Shown one piece after another: positions 30,001 to 39,600 of a DNA stretch of 64,000 bases (position 1 is its first letter; every line of letters begins with the position of its first letter). The stretch is from contig CM057141.1 in NCBI GenBank assembly GCA_029964075.1, positions 12,028,001 through 12,092,000 on the forward strand. The letters run 5' to 3'. Source of the stretch: Patiria pectinifera (taxonomy: Eukaryota > Echinodermata > Asteroidea > Valvatida > Asterinidae). Below the pieces are notes generated by a model, which searched no databases, was not told the origin of the DNA, and saw nothing but the letters and a program-made list of their open reading frames with translations. Both the position numbers and the translations under genes were made by a program.

Positions 30001-32183
30001 TCGATGTTAAAGCACATGACTTCCGTCTTCTTGGCAATGATCTGCAGGCCAATCTTTTTTGCACTCTCCTTCCACGCTGAGAAGCAGAGCTTGTGCCTAC
30101 TGCACCGAATCTGAGACCAGAGCGATGTCATCAGCAAAGTCAAAGTCGGTCTCTACAACAGCACTCACCTGTCAGCTTTGCCTTGGTGAGAGAATGAAAC
30201 CCAGCTCCTTCTCCCTCCCCGCGATTGCTCGCCTCAGAGCAGTGACATGTAATTTCTCTACAATTTCTCTCCTAATGTTAGACTAACATTAGACCTAATA
30301 GAGACTTTTTCAACATATTACACAGTTTTCACATGAAGTATCTCTGAGGTACAACTACAAGAACAACTTCAACAAGGTACGCCCTAAGCTAAAAAGTAAA
30401 AAACGTCTTTTTTCTGATTTCAAAAGTAGCATCAGGATGCAACAAAGCAAAAAAAACCTACAAAATAAGCCTAAATGTGAAAATCAAAATTTGGCAAAGT
30501 GCGACACGTTTTTGTACATGTGGATATGTGGCCTATGTTTACGGAGGCAGTCCAGTAAATAGGCCACATTTATGGGGCTGTTGTGCCCATTCTTGAAAAT
30601 CACGCATTCTTAAGAATGTGCATGCACATTCTTAAGAATGTGCAACTGGATCCTTGCGCAATCTTCGCAAAAAATAACTCTTCCAGATTGAGCGCACATT
30701 CTTAAGAATGCGCGACAAGATAACGGTCTTGTCGATGCCGAGCACCGGCTGCGCTTGGCAAGTCTAGCTGCATCCTCGTTCACTGATTCTCAATAATTAT
30801 ACTGTTGCAACGCAAGGCGCTGAAATGTAGAGTGGATATGATATGGGGGGGGGGACCGGGAAAAAATAAGAGACATAATAATACTAGTGGAAAGAATTCT
30901 GATTTAATTTTGGGATAATAAAAGCGGGGGACGTAAGAATGAAGAATGTGAAGAATGAGAATGAATACTGCGACATCCCATAGTGCTAATGCTTTTTCCC
31001 ATTTAAATTGCCACCAATTTATTGTTCACACCCCACCATTACGTCTGGATTCTATCAAGTCAAAAGAGCAATTTTGGCAGCTTCTGGACATCGTTTTTTT
31101 TCGTGGCATGCATATGATACATACAGGGACTTGTAACTTGTCTAGCCTAAACAAAGCACTTCCCAGACTAGTTCCCAGTCCTCCGTTATTACAAAACTTC
31201 CCATAGTGGGCAGAAAAAAGCAATAATAACAGGTTTAATTTGATTCAAATTATCGTAGTTATACGAGTACAGAAGCATAGAACATTTTCTTTCCTCTTTA
31301 TATAAAGATAGTGGATATTTTGCCGGAGGTAATGACGGCAAACTAACGTTTACTCAAGGTTTGCCGGCGGCAATCCATATCAACAGAGGGCGCTGTACTC
31401 TTTAAGATAGGGCTGAATTATAAGATGTTTTAAATTCCCACCAAAAGATGAGTAGCACGTTTGGTGTAGTGGTTAAGCAAAGGCTCTAGTAAGCGGGATG
31501 ACTCGGGTTCAATTCCGACCGTAGCACATTTTTAAGTTGTTTTTTTTCTAATCCCCAAATAAATAAGAATATTCTTCTTTTATTATTTTAACATGTCTCA
31601 AACATTTTTTTGCAGAGTAGTACATTTTCTTTTTCAGATTTGTGGCTCTGGAGGATTTTTTTTAAAAGGGAAATAAAGTCCGAAATTATAAAATGGTCTG
31701 AATCCCATCTTGTGAATACGAGGTTACAACGATAATTTTGGCATGGAGCCAGACTAAAATTTGTCACCGGAAAATGTGTAAGTACAAAATAACAGTAACT
31801 GCGCATGTTCAGTGCATATCCGGCAAACTAACGTTTACTAAATGTTTGCCGTCTCCCATGTCTCCGGCATGCAAAATATACACTGCCTTTAAATTGTTTC
31901 CCTTTTAACCGCTATACATTCTTAAGAACGCGTGCTCGTTCTTAAGAATGGGCGCTCATTCTTAAGAATGCGCGCTCATTCTTAAGAATGCGCGCACATT
32001 CTTAAGATTGCGTGATTTTCAAGAATGGGCACAACAGGCATGACAGGGCCAGTCAGTGTGCTGTTGCTGTTGCCGGGTTTCATTACTTCCAATTCCATCC
32101 ATTAATCCCATTATTAATCCCATGATTTACACAACAACATTGAAATACATACCTGGCACACGTATGTTTTCTAAAAGCCACAT
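3..32183 (-). CDS. NBN: Nibrin (NBN), MRN complex subunit; 12 exons, C-terminus outside the window
   Basis: Exons (minus, 5' to 3'): 32183-32153, 28292-28242, 27557-27475, 25767-25616, 13728-13569, 12924-12821, 11286-11169, 9294-9098, 7424-7333, 4267-4069, 3679-2977, 152-3. All borders are GT/AG and phases are continuous, giving 680 codons before the window edge. The start is MWLLENIRVPG, matching the MW(K)LL start of nibrins and their phase-1 first intron. The FHA domain fills residues 1-104, with the phosphopeptide-binding pattern G25-R26 and S40-R41-K42-H43 at nearly human positions. BRCT1 is about 105-193 and BRCT2 about 195-330. Residues 330-630 are low-complexity and include an SQTQ site, a plausible ATM target. 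The last exon ends in NNFKKFKK, the MRE11-binding motif. The C-terminal ATM-binding tail should lie beyond base 1. Nibrin is the nuclear adaptor of MRE11-RAD50-NBN in break repair and checkpoint signalling. Introns are loaded with transposons, and intron 4 hosts two GPCR genes. Confidence 0.93.
720..1874. mobile_element. hAT-type non-autonomous element with GGCCTT-rich subtermini
   Basis: The ends CAGTGATGTAG and CTCCAACACTG are imperfect terminal inverted repeats that fit the hAT YARNG rule. The element is bordered by an exact 8-bp target duplication, GCTTCGAC (712-719 and 1875-1882). Both subterminal regions (about 735-870 and 1778-1865) are arrays of GGCCTT/AAGGCC-type repeats. It has no transposase frame. 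A second hAT MITE is inserted inside (1429-1716). It sits in the last NBN intron visible here. Confidence 0.85.
1429..1716. mobile_element. 288-bp hAT MITE nested in the larger hAT element
   Basis: Terminal inverted repeats AAGGGCGGATCCA / TGGATCCGCCCTTG, with an 8-bp duplication CGTGATGA (1421-1428, 1717-1724). Internal poly-C tracts lie near each end. It is younger than the 720-1874 element that it interrupts. Confidence 0.85.
2172..2610. mobile_element. Mariner-like hairpin MITE (TA duplication), arms about 200 bp
   Basis: The element starts CAGGGCGAGT and ends ACTCACCCTG, each flanked by TA. Nearly the whole length folds back: the block with AAACCCAAATGTC, GAAGTTCTGC and CTTTTAGTACAAGAATCATT on the left recurs inverted on the right. 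A related 176-bp copy is at 35095-35270. Located in an NBN intron. Confidence 0.85.
4302..6627. mobile_element. 2.3-kb hAT-type element 34 bp upstream of an NBN splice acceptor
   Basis: The ends TAAGGATGTGA and TCACATCCTTA are inverted repeats obeying YARNG, with an exact 8-bp duplication ACAATGTC (4294-4301 and 6628-6635). Subterminal sequence is rich in palindromic boxes (AAACGTTT at 4330-4380 and 6546-6580; ACGTGTACACGT at 6598-6610). No convincing transposase frame was found. On the transcribed minus strand only 34 bases separate it from NBN exon 10 (4267). Confidence 0.85.
6727..6803 (+). other. tRNA-like sequence (SINE-head type, Ser-like)
   Basis: It has an A-box-like TGGTCGAGTGG and a perfect B box GGTTCGAGTCC within a 5-bp T stem (GTGGG/CCCAC), followed by a T run. 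The anticodon stem TCTGC/GCAGG closes an 8-base loop and the acceptor strands do not pair, so it is not a functional tRNA. It is best read as a tRNA-derived SINE head or a tRNA pseudogene. Confidence 0.5.
7787..8121 (+). repeat. Dispersed TTAAAGGGAA-ended repeat, copy 1
   Basis: Short inverted ends TTAAAGGGAA...TTCCCTTTAA. The interior (ATCAATTGCAAAGAAAATG, ATTAGGAGCAG, CACCAGGAGCCA) recurs at 24470-25075 in the same orientation and at 21982-22476 inverted. Likely a MITE family; all three copies lie within NBN introns. Confidence 0.75.
8600..9070. repeat. Dispersed repeat with CTTAAAC/GGTCTTAAAC boxes
   Basis: Contains TCATAAATACTTAAGACAG, GGTCTTAAAC boxes, TTCACAATCCTCACGTAGGC and GGTAATTATCAGCACCCAGA. 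The same blocks occur in opposite orientation around 61560-62125, showing one repeat family in the NBN and DHX35 introns. No coding content. Confidence 0.65.
9795..10490 (+). repeat. Minisatellite, GGGCTTGTGATAGGCTGGTGA-like 21-bp unit
   Basis: About 700 bp of imperfect 21-bp units (AGGGCTTGTGATAGGCTGGTG), with 32-bp variants carrying a second GATGGGCTTGT. Lies in the NBN intron between exons 7 and 8. The long minus-strand open frame across it is an artefact of the repeat period. Confidence 0.9.
11677..12416. mobile_element. TIR element AAGGGCCTGTCACA, about 740 bp
   Basis: The ends AAGGGCCTGTCACA and TGTGACAGGCCCTT are inverted repeats with TA-rich borders (TAA left, TTA right), suggestive of a Harbinger-like or other short-TSD element. 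The interior is rich in CGCTC/GAGCG words and has no conserved frame. It interrupts a copy of the repeat seen uninterrupted at 42807-42875. Confidence 0.75.
15982..17145 (+). CDS. Intronless class A (rhodopsin-like) GPCR, 387 aa, nested in NBN intron 4
   Basis: One uninterrupted frame encodes a seven-helix receptor. Landmarks: an N-terminal NSS glycosylation site near residue 11, GN (N47) in TM1, LAVAD (D74) in TM2, DRY at 126-128, a long polar third intracellular loop (about 205-305), TWLP around W320 in TM6, NPLIY at 359-363, and a Cys-containing C-tail suited to palmitoylation. The usual TM3 cysteine (3.25) is absent between AGKQ (93-96) and the helix, although a cysteine remains in the short ECL2 (C171), so the canonical disulfide is probably missing. 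I cannot name a ligand; similarity is general to peptide/amine-type receptors of invertebrate lineage-specific expansions. The start at 15982 is the first Met; a second in-frame Met lies 6 codons on. It shares long identical stretches (DRYDCVCRPQKRWFNPRR; RKTTRMLFVTSLVFILTWLP) with the receptor at 20741, so the two arose by duplication. Confidence 0.9.
   Translation: MFVKTSMADLNSSSVDVCEADADTVYKGTVLEITWMSILAAFGIPGNALILRVYWMKKHKTTTHILIMGLAVADLMASITLIGFIMRIGLILAGKQVPEKWSYIPIGLNDALMGVTVGITACIAADRYDCVCRPQKRWFNPRRAKIILLVVVVTAVAAEAPHLVCIIIQSCAVTTIYSMAIQGAGFVLALLMIGLCYGKVYATIRRHVRVGISNSTHRASHDCPAGANATSRLRIEEMTPRRLQKRIVWTASDSNLDSSNCGALSACSSTQPHPRPKACKTISGECSARDIAHKRPTNTKLHRKTTRMLFVTSLVFILTWLPSWIALAILYSGSIQDKNVACVLLNLVSYTYLTNNVLNPLIYGLANRCFRDDCKRELHKLYTLCRC
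18349..18597. mobile_element. Foldback MITE with GGGCCAATTTCATAGAGCTG ends
   Basis: The left end GCCCAATTTCATAGAGCTGC and the right end CAGCTCTATGAAATTGGCCC are inverted. Further inward, AACTCCATG and GGTTACCAGCC also recur inverted, with many GCTTAAGC words. A degenerate relative begins at 49379 (CAATCTTATAGCGCTGCTTA). Confidence 0.8.
20741..21907 (+). CDS. Intronless class A GPCR paralogue, 388 aa, nested in NBN intron 4
   Basis: This is an intact single-exon receptor. The N-terminus carries NST and NFS glycosylation sites (residues 3 and 14). TM1 has LGN (N50), TM2 has SAD (D77), DRY is at 129-131, TM6 contains TWLPSW, and the TM7 NPLIY is followed by a basic helix-8 segment RRFRDECKKELHK. 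The TM3 entry (AGKQFYSEKVYIV) has no cysteine, and the very short ECL2 (about 170-180) has none either, so the canonical TM3-ECL2 disulfide is entirely absent. The paralogue at 15982 retains only the ECL2 cysteine. The third intracellular loop is long and rich in Ser/Thr/Asn. The first ATG is used; an upstream untranslated exon cannot be excluded. An AATAAA lies at 22016-22021, about 110 bases after the stop, inside a dispersed repeat copy. Ligand unknown. Confidence 0.9.
   Translation: MENSTMDNDNFKYNFSDMNEEEDAWVNINPYLVMEIVLCAVVFVFGTLGNSLILRVYWMKRCKTTTHILIMALASADLMVCLTQPFYITEASFALAGKQFYSEKVYIVVNVTNMLAAVSVEITAVIAVDRYDCVCRPQKRWFNPRRVRKVIVTVAVLSMFSEVPDMLRNIFNIEVTEILARIIQIGGFATALLLITVCYSMVYMRIRRHVKVGIWSRQDQGTFGTDRNTKPSPGNTPAIKMNDIVHQPALPVPVTERTLSGESTNSSAVRPTNKHVGWNNRASTLLSHTSAGKSPNNALLQRKTTRMLFVTSLVFILTWLPSWTSIALGLTVFSESKDKNLSDILNYYIPTTCYINNAVNPLIYSLSNRRFRDECKKELHKMSNLCSV
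21982..22476 (-). repeat. Dispersed TTAAAGGGAA-ended repeat, copy 2 (inverted)
   Basis: Inverted relative to the copies at 7787 and 24470. It begins 75 bases after the stop codon of the second GPCR and contains the AATAAA at 22016-22021, so a mobile repeat may supply that gene's polyadenylation signal. Confidence 0.7.
23742..24396. mobile_element. TIR element CACCCGATTTCAT..., GACGCGTCG-rich
   Basis: The ends GCACCCGATTTCATCAAAC and CTTCGTGAAATCGGGTGC form inverted repeats. Both ends carry many GCGACGCGTCG and TACGACG palindromic words. No frame of note. It shares its terminal core with the element at 54574-55287. Confidence 0.8.
24470..25075 (+). repeat. Dispersed TTAAAGGGAA-ended repeat, copy 3
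   Basis: Same family as 7787-8121. It carries an extra block with GGTCAGCCGACCAGCG, a palindromic core also seen in altered form in copy 2 (GATCGGCCGATC). Lies between NBN exons 4 and 5. Confidence 0.7.
25130..25556. mobile_element. Long foldback MITE, arms about 180 bp
   Basis: The left arm words GAAACTTTCC, AAGCGCTGAAG, AAAAGTTGCAC and GCGAGATTTTCAA recur inverted on the right up to about 25550, with a loop near 25330-25370. It lies 60 bases downstream of NBN exon 4 within the following intron. Confidence 0.75.
26384..26643. mobile_element. 260-bp MITE with 34-bp TIRs
   Basis: TGTGATGCGATCAAG...GAGTCGTTTGTCG at the left end is matched by CGACAAACGACTC...CTTGATCGCATCACA at the right end. 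The interior is poly-A containing and non-coding. NBN intron 3. Confidence 0.8.
29640..30290 (-). pseudogene. Non-LTR retrotransposon reverse-transcriptase remnant
   Basis: The minus strand reads FDFADDIALVSD, the RT catalytic (F/Y)ADD box. After a stop and frame shifts it continues KKIGLQIIAKKTEVMCF, FIYLGSYISSTDKDI, then ALFRASVESILLYGSEAWTL. This is the fingers/palm-to-thumb part of a LINE-type RT. Stops and frameshifts show it is dead. It is inserted in NBN intron 1, in the same sense as NBN. Confidence 0.8.
31310..31885 (+). mobile_element. MITE with GGATATTTTGCCGG TIRs and internal tRNA-like block, copy 1
   Basis: The ends AGTGGATATTTTGCCGGA and the inverse TCCGGCATGCAAAATATACACT, each followed inward by CGGCAAACTAACGTTTACT. 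Inside are AACAGAGGGCGCTGTACTC, a tRNA-like block (31451-31527), and AAATAAAGTCCGAAATTATA. Copy 2 at 46627-47192 is collinear and similar over most of its length. Confidence 0.85.
31451..31527 (+). other. tRNA-like sequence inside MITE copy 1
   Basis: The A-box-like TTGGTGTAGTGGTTAAGC and B-box-like GGGTTCAATTCCGACC have tRNA spacing. Acceptor strands do not pair; instead GTAGCAC occurs directly at both ends. The homologous block in copy 2 is 46770-46846. Confidence 0.5.
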
Positions 32184-32816
32184 AGTTTGGTATGATTAGA
32201 TAACGTAAAACTATCTAATCATTAGCCCCAAAACTGAAAAGTTTGCATTTGATTTTGACTGAAGTGTTCATGATTTCCGCGCGCATCGAACAGCGCCACC
32301 AAGCGTTGCCGATTAAAAAAAAACCCAAACTGGCCAAAAAATCTTTGAAGACCGTCTTATATTGGCCGGGACTTTTTAATCCCTATCGTGCTCTGAGCTG
32401 AGAAAAGGCTATACTGTTAATGTAAAACAGAAAAACAAAACGACTGAGGGTACTGATAATAATTCACGGCAAATAGGCACCACCGCAAAATTCTGCTCAC
32501 GAAAATTGAATTTCATGAAACTAGACCATTAGACCCAGTCATAGTCGGCCTAGTGGACGCCCATTTAAGTTGAAGACGACTCATTTTTTTCGAATACCAT
32601 ACAATGTATTTGGATTTGGTATGTCATAGTCATGGGGCTATATAAAAGCTCCCGTCCGTGGTCTGTCGTAACGTACGACAAACCAATCCAAACAAATGGG
32701 GGGCCGGGGGGGGGGGTTGAGGAATTAAGGAGTTCTATAGGGCGTGTCCCAGTATATATATTGTGCTCAATTTGCGCTGTCTCACTGAAGTCGTGCTAGA
32801 TGAATTTAGGCCCTCC

Positions 32817-33172
32817 AAAAAGGTCTCCGGTTTCTGGTATGCGCGCGCGTCGCCGTAGCCATGCGCGTCGGAAAAATGACAAAAAGTTTTTTTGTTATGA
32901 AAGATGATGTCTCAAAACCGCCAAACTCACTGGTTTGACTGGAATCCTGCTGCTGCACAATTTTAACGTGTTTTTAGATGGGGTTACGGTCGAGAATAAG
33001 CTTTATGTGGCCTCTCTGGACTCTCATATATTTGTACTAAGTTTAGTCGGGCACCATTTGCAGTCATCAGCCGACATTTGAAGCAAAAAAGTCAGGTAAA
33101 AAAAAAAAAAAGCCGCGTCGCCGCACCACTTTTTGGACAAGCTCCATACCAGAAACCGGAGACTTTTTTTTG
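32817..33172. mobile_element. MITE family GTCTCCGGTTTCTGGTATG, copy 1
   Basis: The ends GGTCTCCGGTTTCTGGTATG and CATACCAGAAACCGGAGACT are inverted. Internal landmarks are CGTCGCCGTAGCC, AAACCGCCAAACTCAC and TGCTGCTGCACAATTTTAAC. Copy 2 is at 43350-43711 in the same orientation. Confidence 0.85.
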
Positions 33173-35094
33173 CCTTATGAACACATAACTTATTTTCGTG
33201 GCAGGCAGAAAGTGGCGCCAAATAGGTTGCTTTTATTTCAAACGGTAACGTAATGTGCGGGTTTGGCGGGTAAAAAAGGCATGTTAATTATAATTGAACA
33301 TATGATTGGGCTATTACCGTCCCTTTTGGTGCACAACTGAGTAATCAAATTGGTGAATGGTCAGATCATCTCATCGATGCTGGATGACGGCGTGTATTCT
33401 TTGCAGCCAATTAATACACCAAAAAAATTAAACCGCAGCCTCCTCCCCGGCCGCGGCTCCCCCAGGGTACCCCCCCCCCCCGAAAAAAACCCACAAGAAT
33501 GGCATACTTCCACTGCCCCGAGAATCAAACCACATGCATGGATAATCTTTTTAGAAGCCTAAATCAAACCAACATTGCCCGATTCGGTCGAGTAGTTTTT
33601 GTTCTAGAGCCTATTTTATAGAGCAAGGTGGGAGTCATTTTTGCCCGATGAATTACTAAACCGCGCCCGGGAATTCGACTTGCATTGTAATTGAGGGATT
33701 GTCAAGTATATCCACATGAAAGAAATGTGCTTCACAAAATAGTCTTGGCAGCAAATGGACCTACTCGGGATGTTTTGGTACACTCTTCTTATTAAAAGGA
33801 CTCTCTATCAATGGGTGGTTTGAGTCTCAATTGTGGCAGAAGTATACGTTTGCCGTTCCGGGGTTGTTTTTTTTGACCACCCTGCGCGCCCGCGTAGGCC
33901 AAGTCGGCAAAGTGGTCGGCAAACCCACCCTTCTTTTCCTGAAATCTAGATCACCTGGTACAGACATCCTTTAGACGATCGTTGGGTAGTCATTTATCAT
34001 TATAACGAATCGTGAAGAAATAAAACAGTATCAACAGGTATGGTACAATGATTTAATAAATTGTTCCAAGTAAGTTGTAATCCTGCGCCCTATTAACACT
34101 AGTGGAATAGATATTTTATAGAAAGAAGTGGACTTCTCATGATTGTTGAATAGCTTCGTAAAAAACAAGGAATTTCTTTAATGGCCTTCTCTCGGGAACT
34201 CCGATTCATTGAAAGGTGGCCGGTCAGAAACGCTCAGAAGGCACCATTTTGATTGGTCTATCCATGTTTGTTGAAATTGCACCCCAAAATCCACATTTTT
34301 TGTTACAGCCGTCATTTGTTATGCGAAGTAATAATAACTAAATGGTATTTCCAAGGACCATTGTCAATAGTGTTTCAAGTGATATATCTACACAGCTGAA
34401 TTTGTTACACTTATCCTTCATTACATCTGAAGTTTACTTCCAAAAAGCGACATACGCCATTTTGTTCACTTTTGCAATCCTGCTTTCTCCTAGCTGCCCA
34501 AAAGCAATTTTGACTGCTGCTATATTCTTAAACACAATTTAAAAATACAATAAAGCGGGGGACAAATAACTTTAGAAACAGTTGTTGTACTGTTTAATTC
34601 ATTCATGTTTCATAACCGTGCAAACTGTTGCCTTTTTTAAAACGGATTATGTCGCGTTTTGGAAAGAACTCTTCATCTGCTTCTGCTGAGTTTGAGGAGT
34701 GCCATATATCTTTATCATTATGATCAGGTCGGTGTCTCTTGTTACAAAAAGTTAAATTTCAAACTCTCAAAAATCAAAGCAATGTTAAAATATCAAGTCG
34801 GCTTAGTATTCGCTATTACCATGAAACCACATTTTCGATTACTTTCTCATCAGCTGTGCATATACTTTTCCAAACACAAATACAAAAACAAAATTACACC
34901 ATTGTATCACAATGTCCTTAAAAAGAGACAAAGAATTAAAATGCTAGCTTATCTACAGAGTTCAGTTTTACACAAAATCTACAAAAATGTTCTAATGGTT
35001 TTGTTTGCAATATCAAAATGATAAGTATTATAAAAACTTAAGTCTAATTACAAACGTGAGGGGATTGACCTATGTCAACTTTTTAATACATGTA

Positions 35095-35270
35095 CAGGGT
35101 GAGTCAAAAAAAGCGAAACCCAAATGTCGGGACCATTGTTTTAGTGAAGTTCTGGATGTAGCCCTTTCAAAATCTAGGATACAAAAGCACAATTCACAGG
35201 CTTTCTTTTTAAGAACTTCACTGAAACAATGGTCGTGACATTTGGGTTTCGCTTTTTTTGACTCACCCTG
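35095..35270. mobile_element. 176-bp mariner-like MITE (TA duplication)
   Basis: The ends CAGGGTGAGTCAAAAAAAGC and the inverse, TA on both sides, with internal AAACCCAAATGTCG repeated inverted. It is a compact relative of the element at 2172-2610. Confidence 0.85.
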
Positions 35271-36659
35271 TATACTTGACTATAAGGCATAACGCCACAG
35301 GTAACGTACACTATGTACAGTTTTGTTAAAGGATCCATCAGATTAAGTTTTCTCAGGAACACATTTCGTGCATCTTTTTACTCCTCTGAAATGTATGCAA
35401 ACTATTTGACATCCCTTTTTGGTGAATTTTATTGAAAGGTGCACTCCTTTCAACATTTAAAATTGTCCATTGTCCTTTCAGATTGTGAACCCAAAAATTT
35501 GCTCATTGAAAACACTGTAAGAAAAGTTTGCTCATTGGCTTTTTAATACTACTATGTACTGACACAACAAATAACCATAGAAAAGAATATTTAGGACAAC
35601 AAAATGTCCAAAATTCTGGCAACTTTTGGTGCTGAAAAATTAAACATTGAGGTTTCTGCCTGAAATGACATCACACTTTAGCTTTATGAACATGGAAATT
35701 CGTATTAGTATAACCAAAGAGGCACAAAAATATCCCTGAAAATAGCAAAACGAAAATTGAATATAAGGTTCAATGGGATTACAAAGGAGCATTTTCAAGG
35801 GTTGCATTAAAAAATTACACCTATGCATGGAGCCCTTTAATGTAATAGGGCAAAGCAGGCCTTTTGGATTGCGAGGGGACTAAAAAGTCGTCTACATGTC
35901 GGGATGTAATTGAGTCCATCGCAAGTCCCTCACAAATCCAGTCACAAGTAAAATCAAAAGTCCATTCTCAAGTCCAGTCACGCGAGTAACAGTGGATGAA
36001 CTATAACAAAGGAAAGCCTTTGTCAAAGCTGATTTGAATAGCTTGTGAGTTGAATTGGGACTGGAGGACCTGTGACGGACTTGCAGGGACTTGTCATAGA
36101 CTCGACTACATCCCTGCTACATCTTGTGTTTTTTCTCATCCTTTTCCTTCCGGGGAAGGGGAGGGGGAGAGGTTGTTAATGAAATTTGACAAGACCAGTC
36201 TTTCACCTTTTTACCTCTGATCCACGACAGAAAATTCTACTGGTAGTATAATTCTGCACGTAAGATTCATACTTTTCAACACTGCAAATTTTGATTACCA
36301 TTTTATAAAAAGTGTGCCATACTTTCCAGGACTTTTCCATTTTACTTCTTTCCTTTTTTGTGTGCATAGCTCCCTCATAATCGGGAGTATCTGATACTGG
36401 GTACCGAAAGCTACGTCTACCCCTGTCGTCAGCATTATGTAGTTGTGACTGTCAAAGACCTAAGACAGTAGCTTTAGACAAGAGCCTGACATGGCCTAAG
36501 GAAGACTACAGAAAATGTTTTCGAATAAAGTTTCAAGTCCTTCCCACAACTTTTCCAATAGATTCATTTGACTGTTAGCCAGGCCAGATAACTTTTTTAT
36601 CATTGTTAGACTCGGTGACGTGTTTTTCACAGAAAAGCACTCAAATTTTCCTGCAATTT

Positions 36660-39600
36660 CTAGCTTTCTCCCTGGACTGGACACCTCTTGAGGATCTTAG
36701 CCAGGTTACTCTGCAGTAGGAGGATGTTCCTGCGTGCGGTTTCGTCCATTGTCAAGTCAACTTGGGGAGACGAGGTACCAACCGTCAGGGCCTGGGGGAG
36801 AGGAGAGAAAACCAAACCTAAAATTTGGACTTGTATGAAATCTGGTCTCTTTCTACTTACCTTACAATTACAAGGACTGACTCTAATCACGGATCCTCTA
36901 TACAAGGATAAACGACTCATTTGAGCTTGTGTACAAAATGTACGGAACGGTTTGTCTAGGGGCGTGATATGCCGCGTCCGCGCAGAGAACATACATAGAA
37001 CTTGTAGAACAATGCGCACGCCATGATCGCTGACAGTGGCGTCCTGACAGAAATTTGACCACTGAAAGACTGCAGTTGCGCGCCAAGTCTAGTGCATGTG
37101 CACGCAAGTGCCATATCATGCCTCTAACATGTCTAACCAGAAATTTGGGGAAGTTGTTTATCCTTGTGTAGTGTATTTTTTTTTTCCCATGACTCCTTGG
37201 AAAAAATATACTGCAAACTAAACTTGCGTGATGCCCTGGCATGCTGGCAGTATTTACACAGTAAGTTAGTAAGCACACTTTTCTGTTGACCTAACCAAAG
37301 TCAACGATGACCTTATAAGACCCCTAGATGACCTTTGACCTTAAATGCCTCAAGTCATCTGAAGTCCCCCTACCCAAAGATTATTGTTACCAAGTTTGGT
37401 TGAAAGTGAAGTCTGACTTTTCACATGACAGCACTAAACAGGCATACAACTGGAAATTAAAAAAAAAAACAAACAAGGAAACTCCAAACCATACAAGACT
37501 TTGTGGAGTATTAATTTTTCAATTTGTAACAGCATTCATGAGAAGTAAAAAACAAGGAAATCAACAGATCCGAGAAAAAATTGCACGCCTGACTAAATGC
37601 TTTATAACCTAACCAAAATGGAACACACACACAGACTAGCATTCTTGTTCCATACTTTTGGGGATATACACTTGTCTGTACGAGGAATTTGTGGGGACCG
37701 CCAGCAGAAAGTCCCCATAACTTGGTCTTAATTTGCCTGACAATAAAAAAGTTCCCAATTACGCGGTATAGGCCTACCCACCCATACACAAGGACACACA
37801 TACAGAATACACTATCCTAATATCCCACTTTCTTGGGGGATAATAATCAAACTTCCATGACTTTTCCGGGATAGCTTTAAACTCCAGTTTTTTCCATGAC
37901 AAGGGGAACCCTGTGCTGCAGTGCGTAACTTACCGTGCCGTCTGCCAACGGAATCACAACCTCTGGTTTGGACAGATCTCTCTTGGGTGGCATGATGATG
38001 GGACTGCCTGACAGAGAGATGATTGTCTCTGCTCGTTTAGCTTCTCGCATCACGCAGGTAGCCGGCGTCACCGGTAACCTACAACAAAAAATGTAACACA
38101 CGATTCAAAAAGACGAGCTTGCACAAGGCAGTATTTTAAACGAGCTCATTTGAAAGTAGCATGGGATGTTTTGTCATAGTTGTGACGACTTACGGGAATG
38201 CCGATATCTGCTGTAATTTTACGACTTACATGAATAGTCTTTTGCACTCATGATGCATTGCACTAATTGGCTTCGATTTACCCTGGATTATCTCCTTAAT
38301 GCTTGAGTTGAATCCAGCAAAATAATCCTCGAATTGTATCATCACGTTTGGGGTATTGATAGTGGAGATCACGATACATTATGTACACGCGCACAGTAAT
38401 GAATTAAATGCGTGCGTGGTCCGGTATATATACTGTACCACGCACGCATTGACTGCAGCAATAGCAGTCATTCAATAAGACGACCCCCAAAATGGACAGA
38501 GCACATGCGTACAGCCTAGAGGGGGTAGGCTACTGGTATTGATATGCTCACGAGGCATATGCGATGTATGCAGTAGGACACCCTTTTTCGACACCAGGGA
38601 TGCAGCGATCACCGGCCGTGCGAAACCACTTTTCAATCGACACTTTGCCAACCGCAGTACAGGAAGTTGATGTCAATGCGTGATTTGTTGAATGCCGACT
38701 TACACAAAGGATTTTGTAATGCTTTTTATGGAAAGGGGACCGAGAGTAACACGACGACTTGAGCGAAATGGCGACTTATAAAAGCCGACTTAGAATAAAA
38801 AAATTCAATGGAAATGCATTACGGACAATCAGGACTTTAGTCAGACGGCCGACTTGAGTGATTTGACGAGTTGTACGATGTCTGTTTAGCCGGAGCTTAC
38901 TGTAGTTTGAGAATGGACTTGAGACTCCATGACTTGTGATTGACTTGTGAGGATTTTGTGAGGAAAATTGCAATGATAATATGTGACAAAAAGAAACTTT
39001 GTGAGCTAGGTATCGTTTGTGAGAGAGTACACAGTTTCAAACTTGGGATTTAAATGGCCCATGAAATGTAATTTTTTTTAAATGCAGTCCCAGTAAATGA
39101 CCCTTTGTGTTCCATTTCACATTATTTTCAATTTTCATTTTGCCATTTTTTAGGACATATTGTTGCCTTTTTTATTGTTTATATTTCCATATTCATGAGC
39201 AAAAGTGTGATGTCATTTCAGGCAGAAAACTCAAATTTTACACCTATTTCAGCACCAACATTTGCCAGATTTTTAAGCAAATTTAATGTTATCAATAATT
39301 CGTGCTACAAGTAAATATAATTTCAAGAGAACATCTAAAATGCTCTTGAATATGGAGAGGGATAGACACAGTAGGGACTGGGGAAAGAGGGGCACAAAAT
39401 GTACCTTGGATCAAATTTGGGCGTGACCATGGGTGTGTCCCAGCCTGATGACAGTGCCCCTGATTTGCCCGTCCTGGTCGCAGGCGTCACAAACTGATTC
39501 CGCGTGGTTTTCCTGCAAACATAGAAGGAAGTAAGAAATGATTGGCGTTGGGAGAATTGCCATTCAAAAGAGAAACTAGAATTGTGTCTATTTTGAAACA

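Larger units (their letters stand above)
30578..32037. mobile_element. Composite TIR element with TTCTTAAGAA palindrome clusters
   Basis: The ends CTGTTGTGCCCATTCTTG and CAAGAATGGGCACAACAG are long inverted repeats. Clusters of CATTCTTAAGAATG lie inside both ends (three left, about five right). A tRNA-bearing MITE (31310-31885) is nested within. About 130 bp of left flank matches the flank of the element at 45348. It lies just 3' of NBN exon 1 in intron 1. Confidence 0.8.
32184..36659. other. Intergenic region between NBN start and CDCA8 end
   Basis: No gene recognised. It contains MITEs at 32817-33172 and 35095-35270, C-rich runs near 33470, and a dispersed repeat (about 35390-35850) that recurs near 39060-39310 and 56590-57130 (CCTGAAATGACATCACACTT-like). 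The NBN promoter must lie just above 32183, but no TATA box or initiator is evident. Confidence 0.6.
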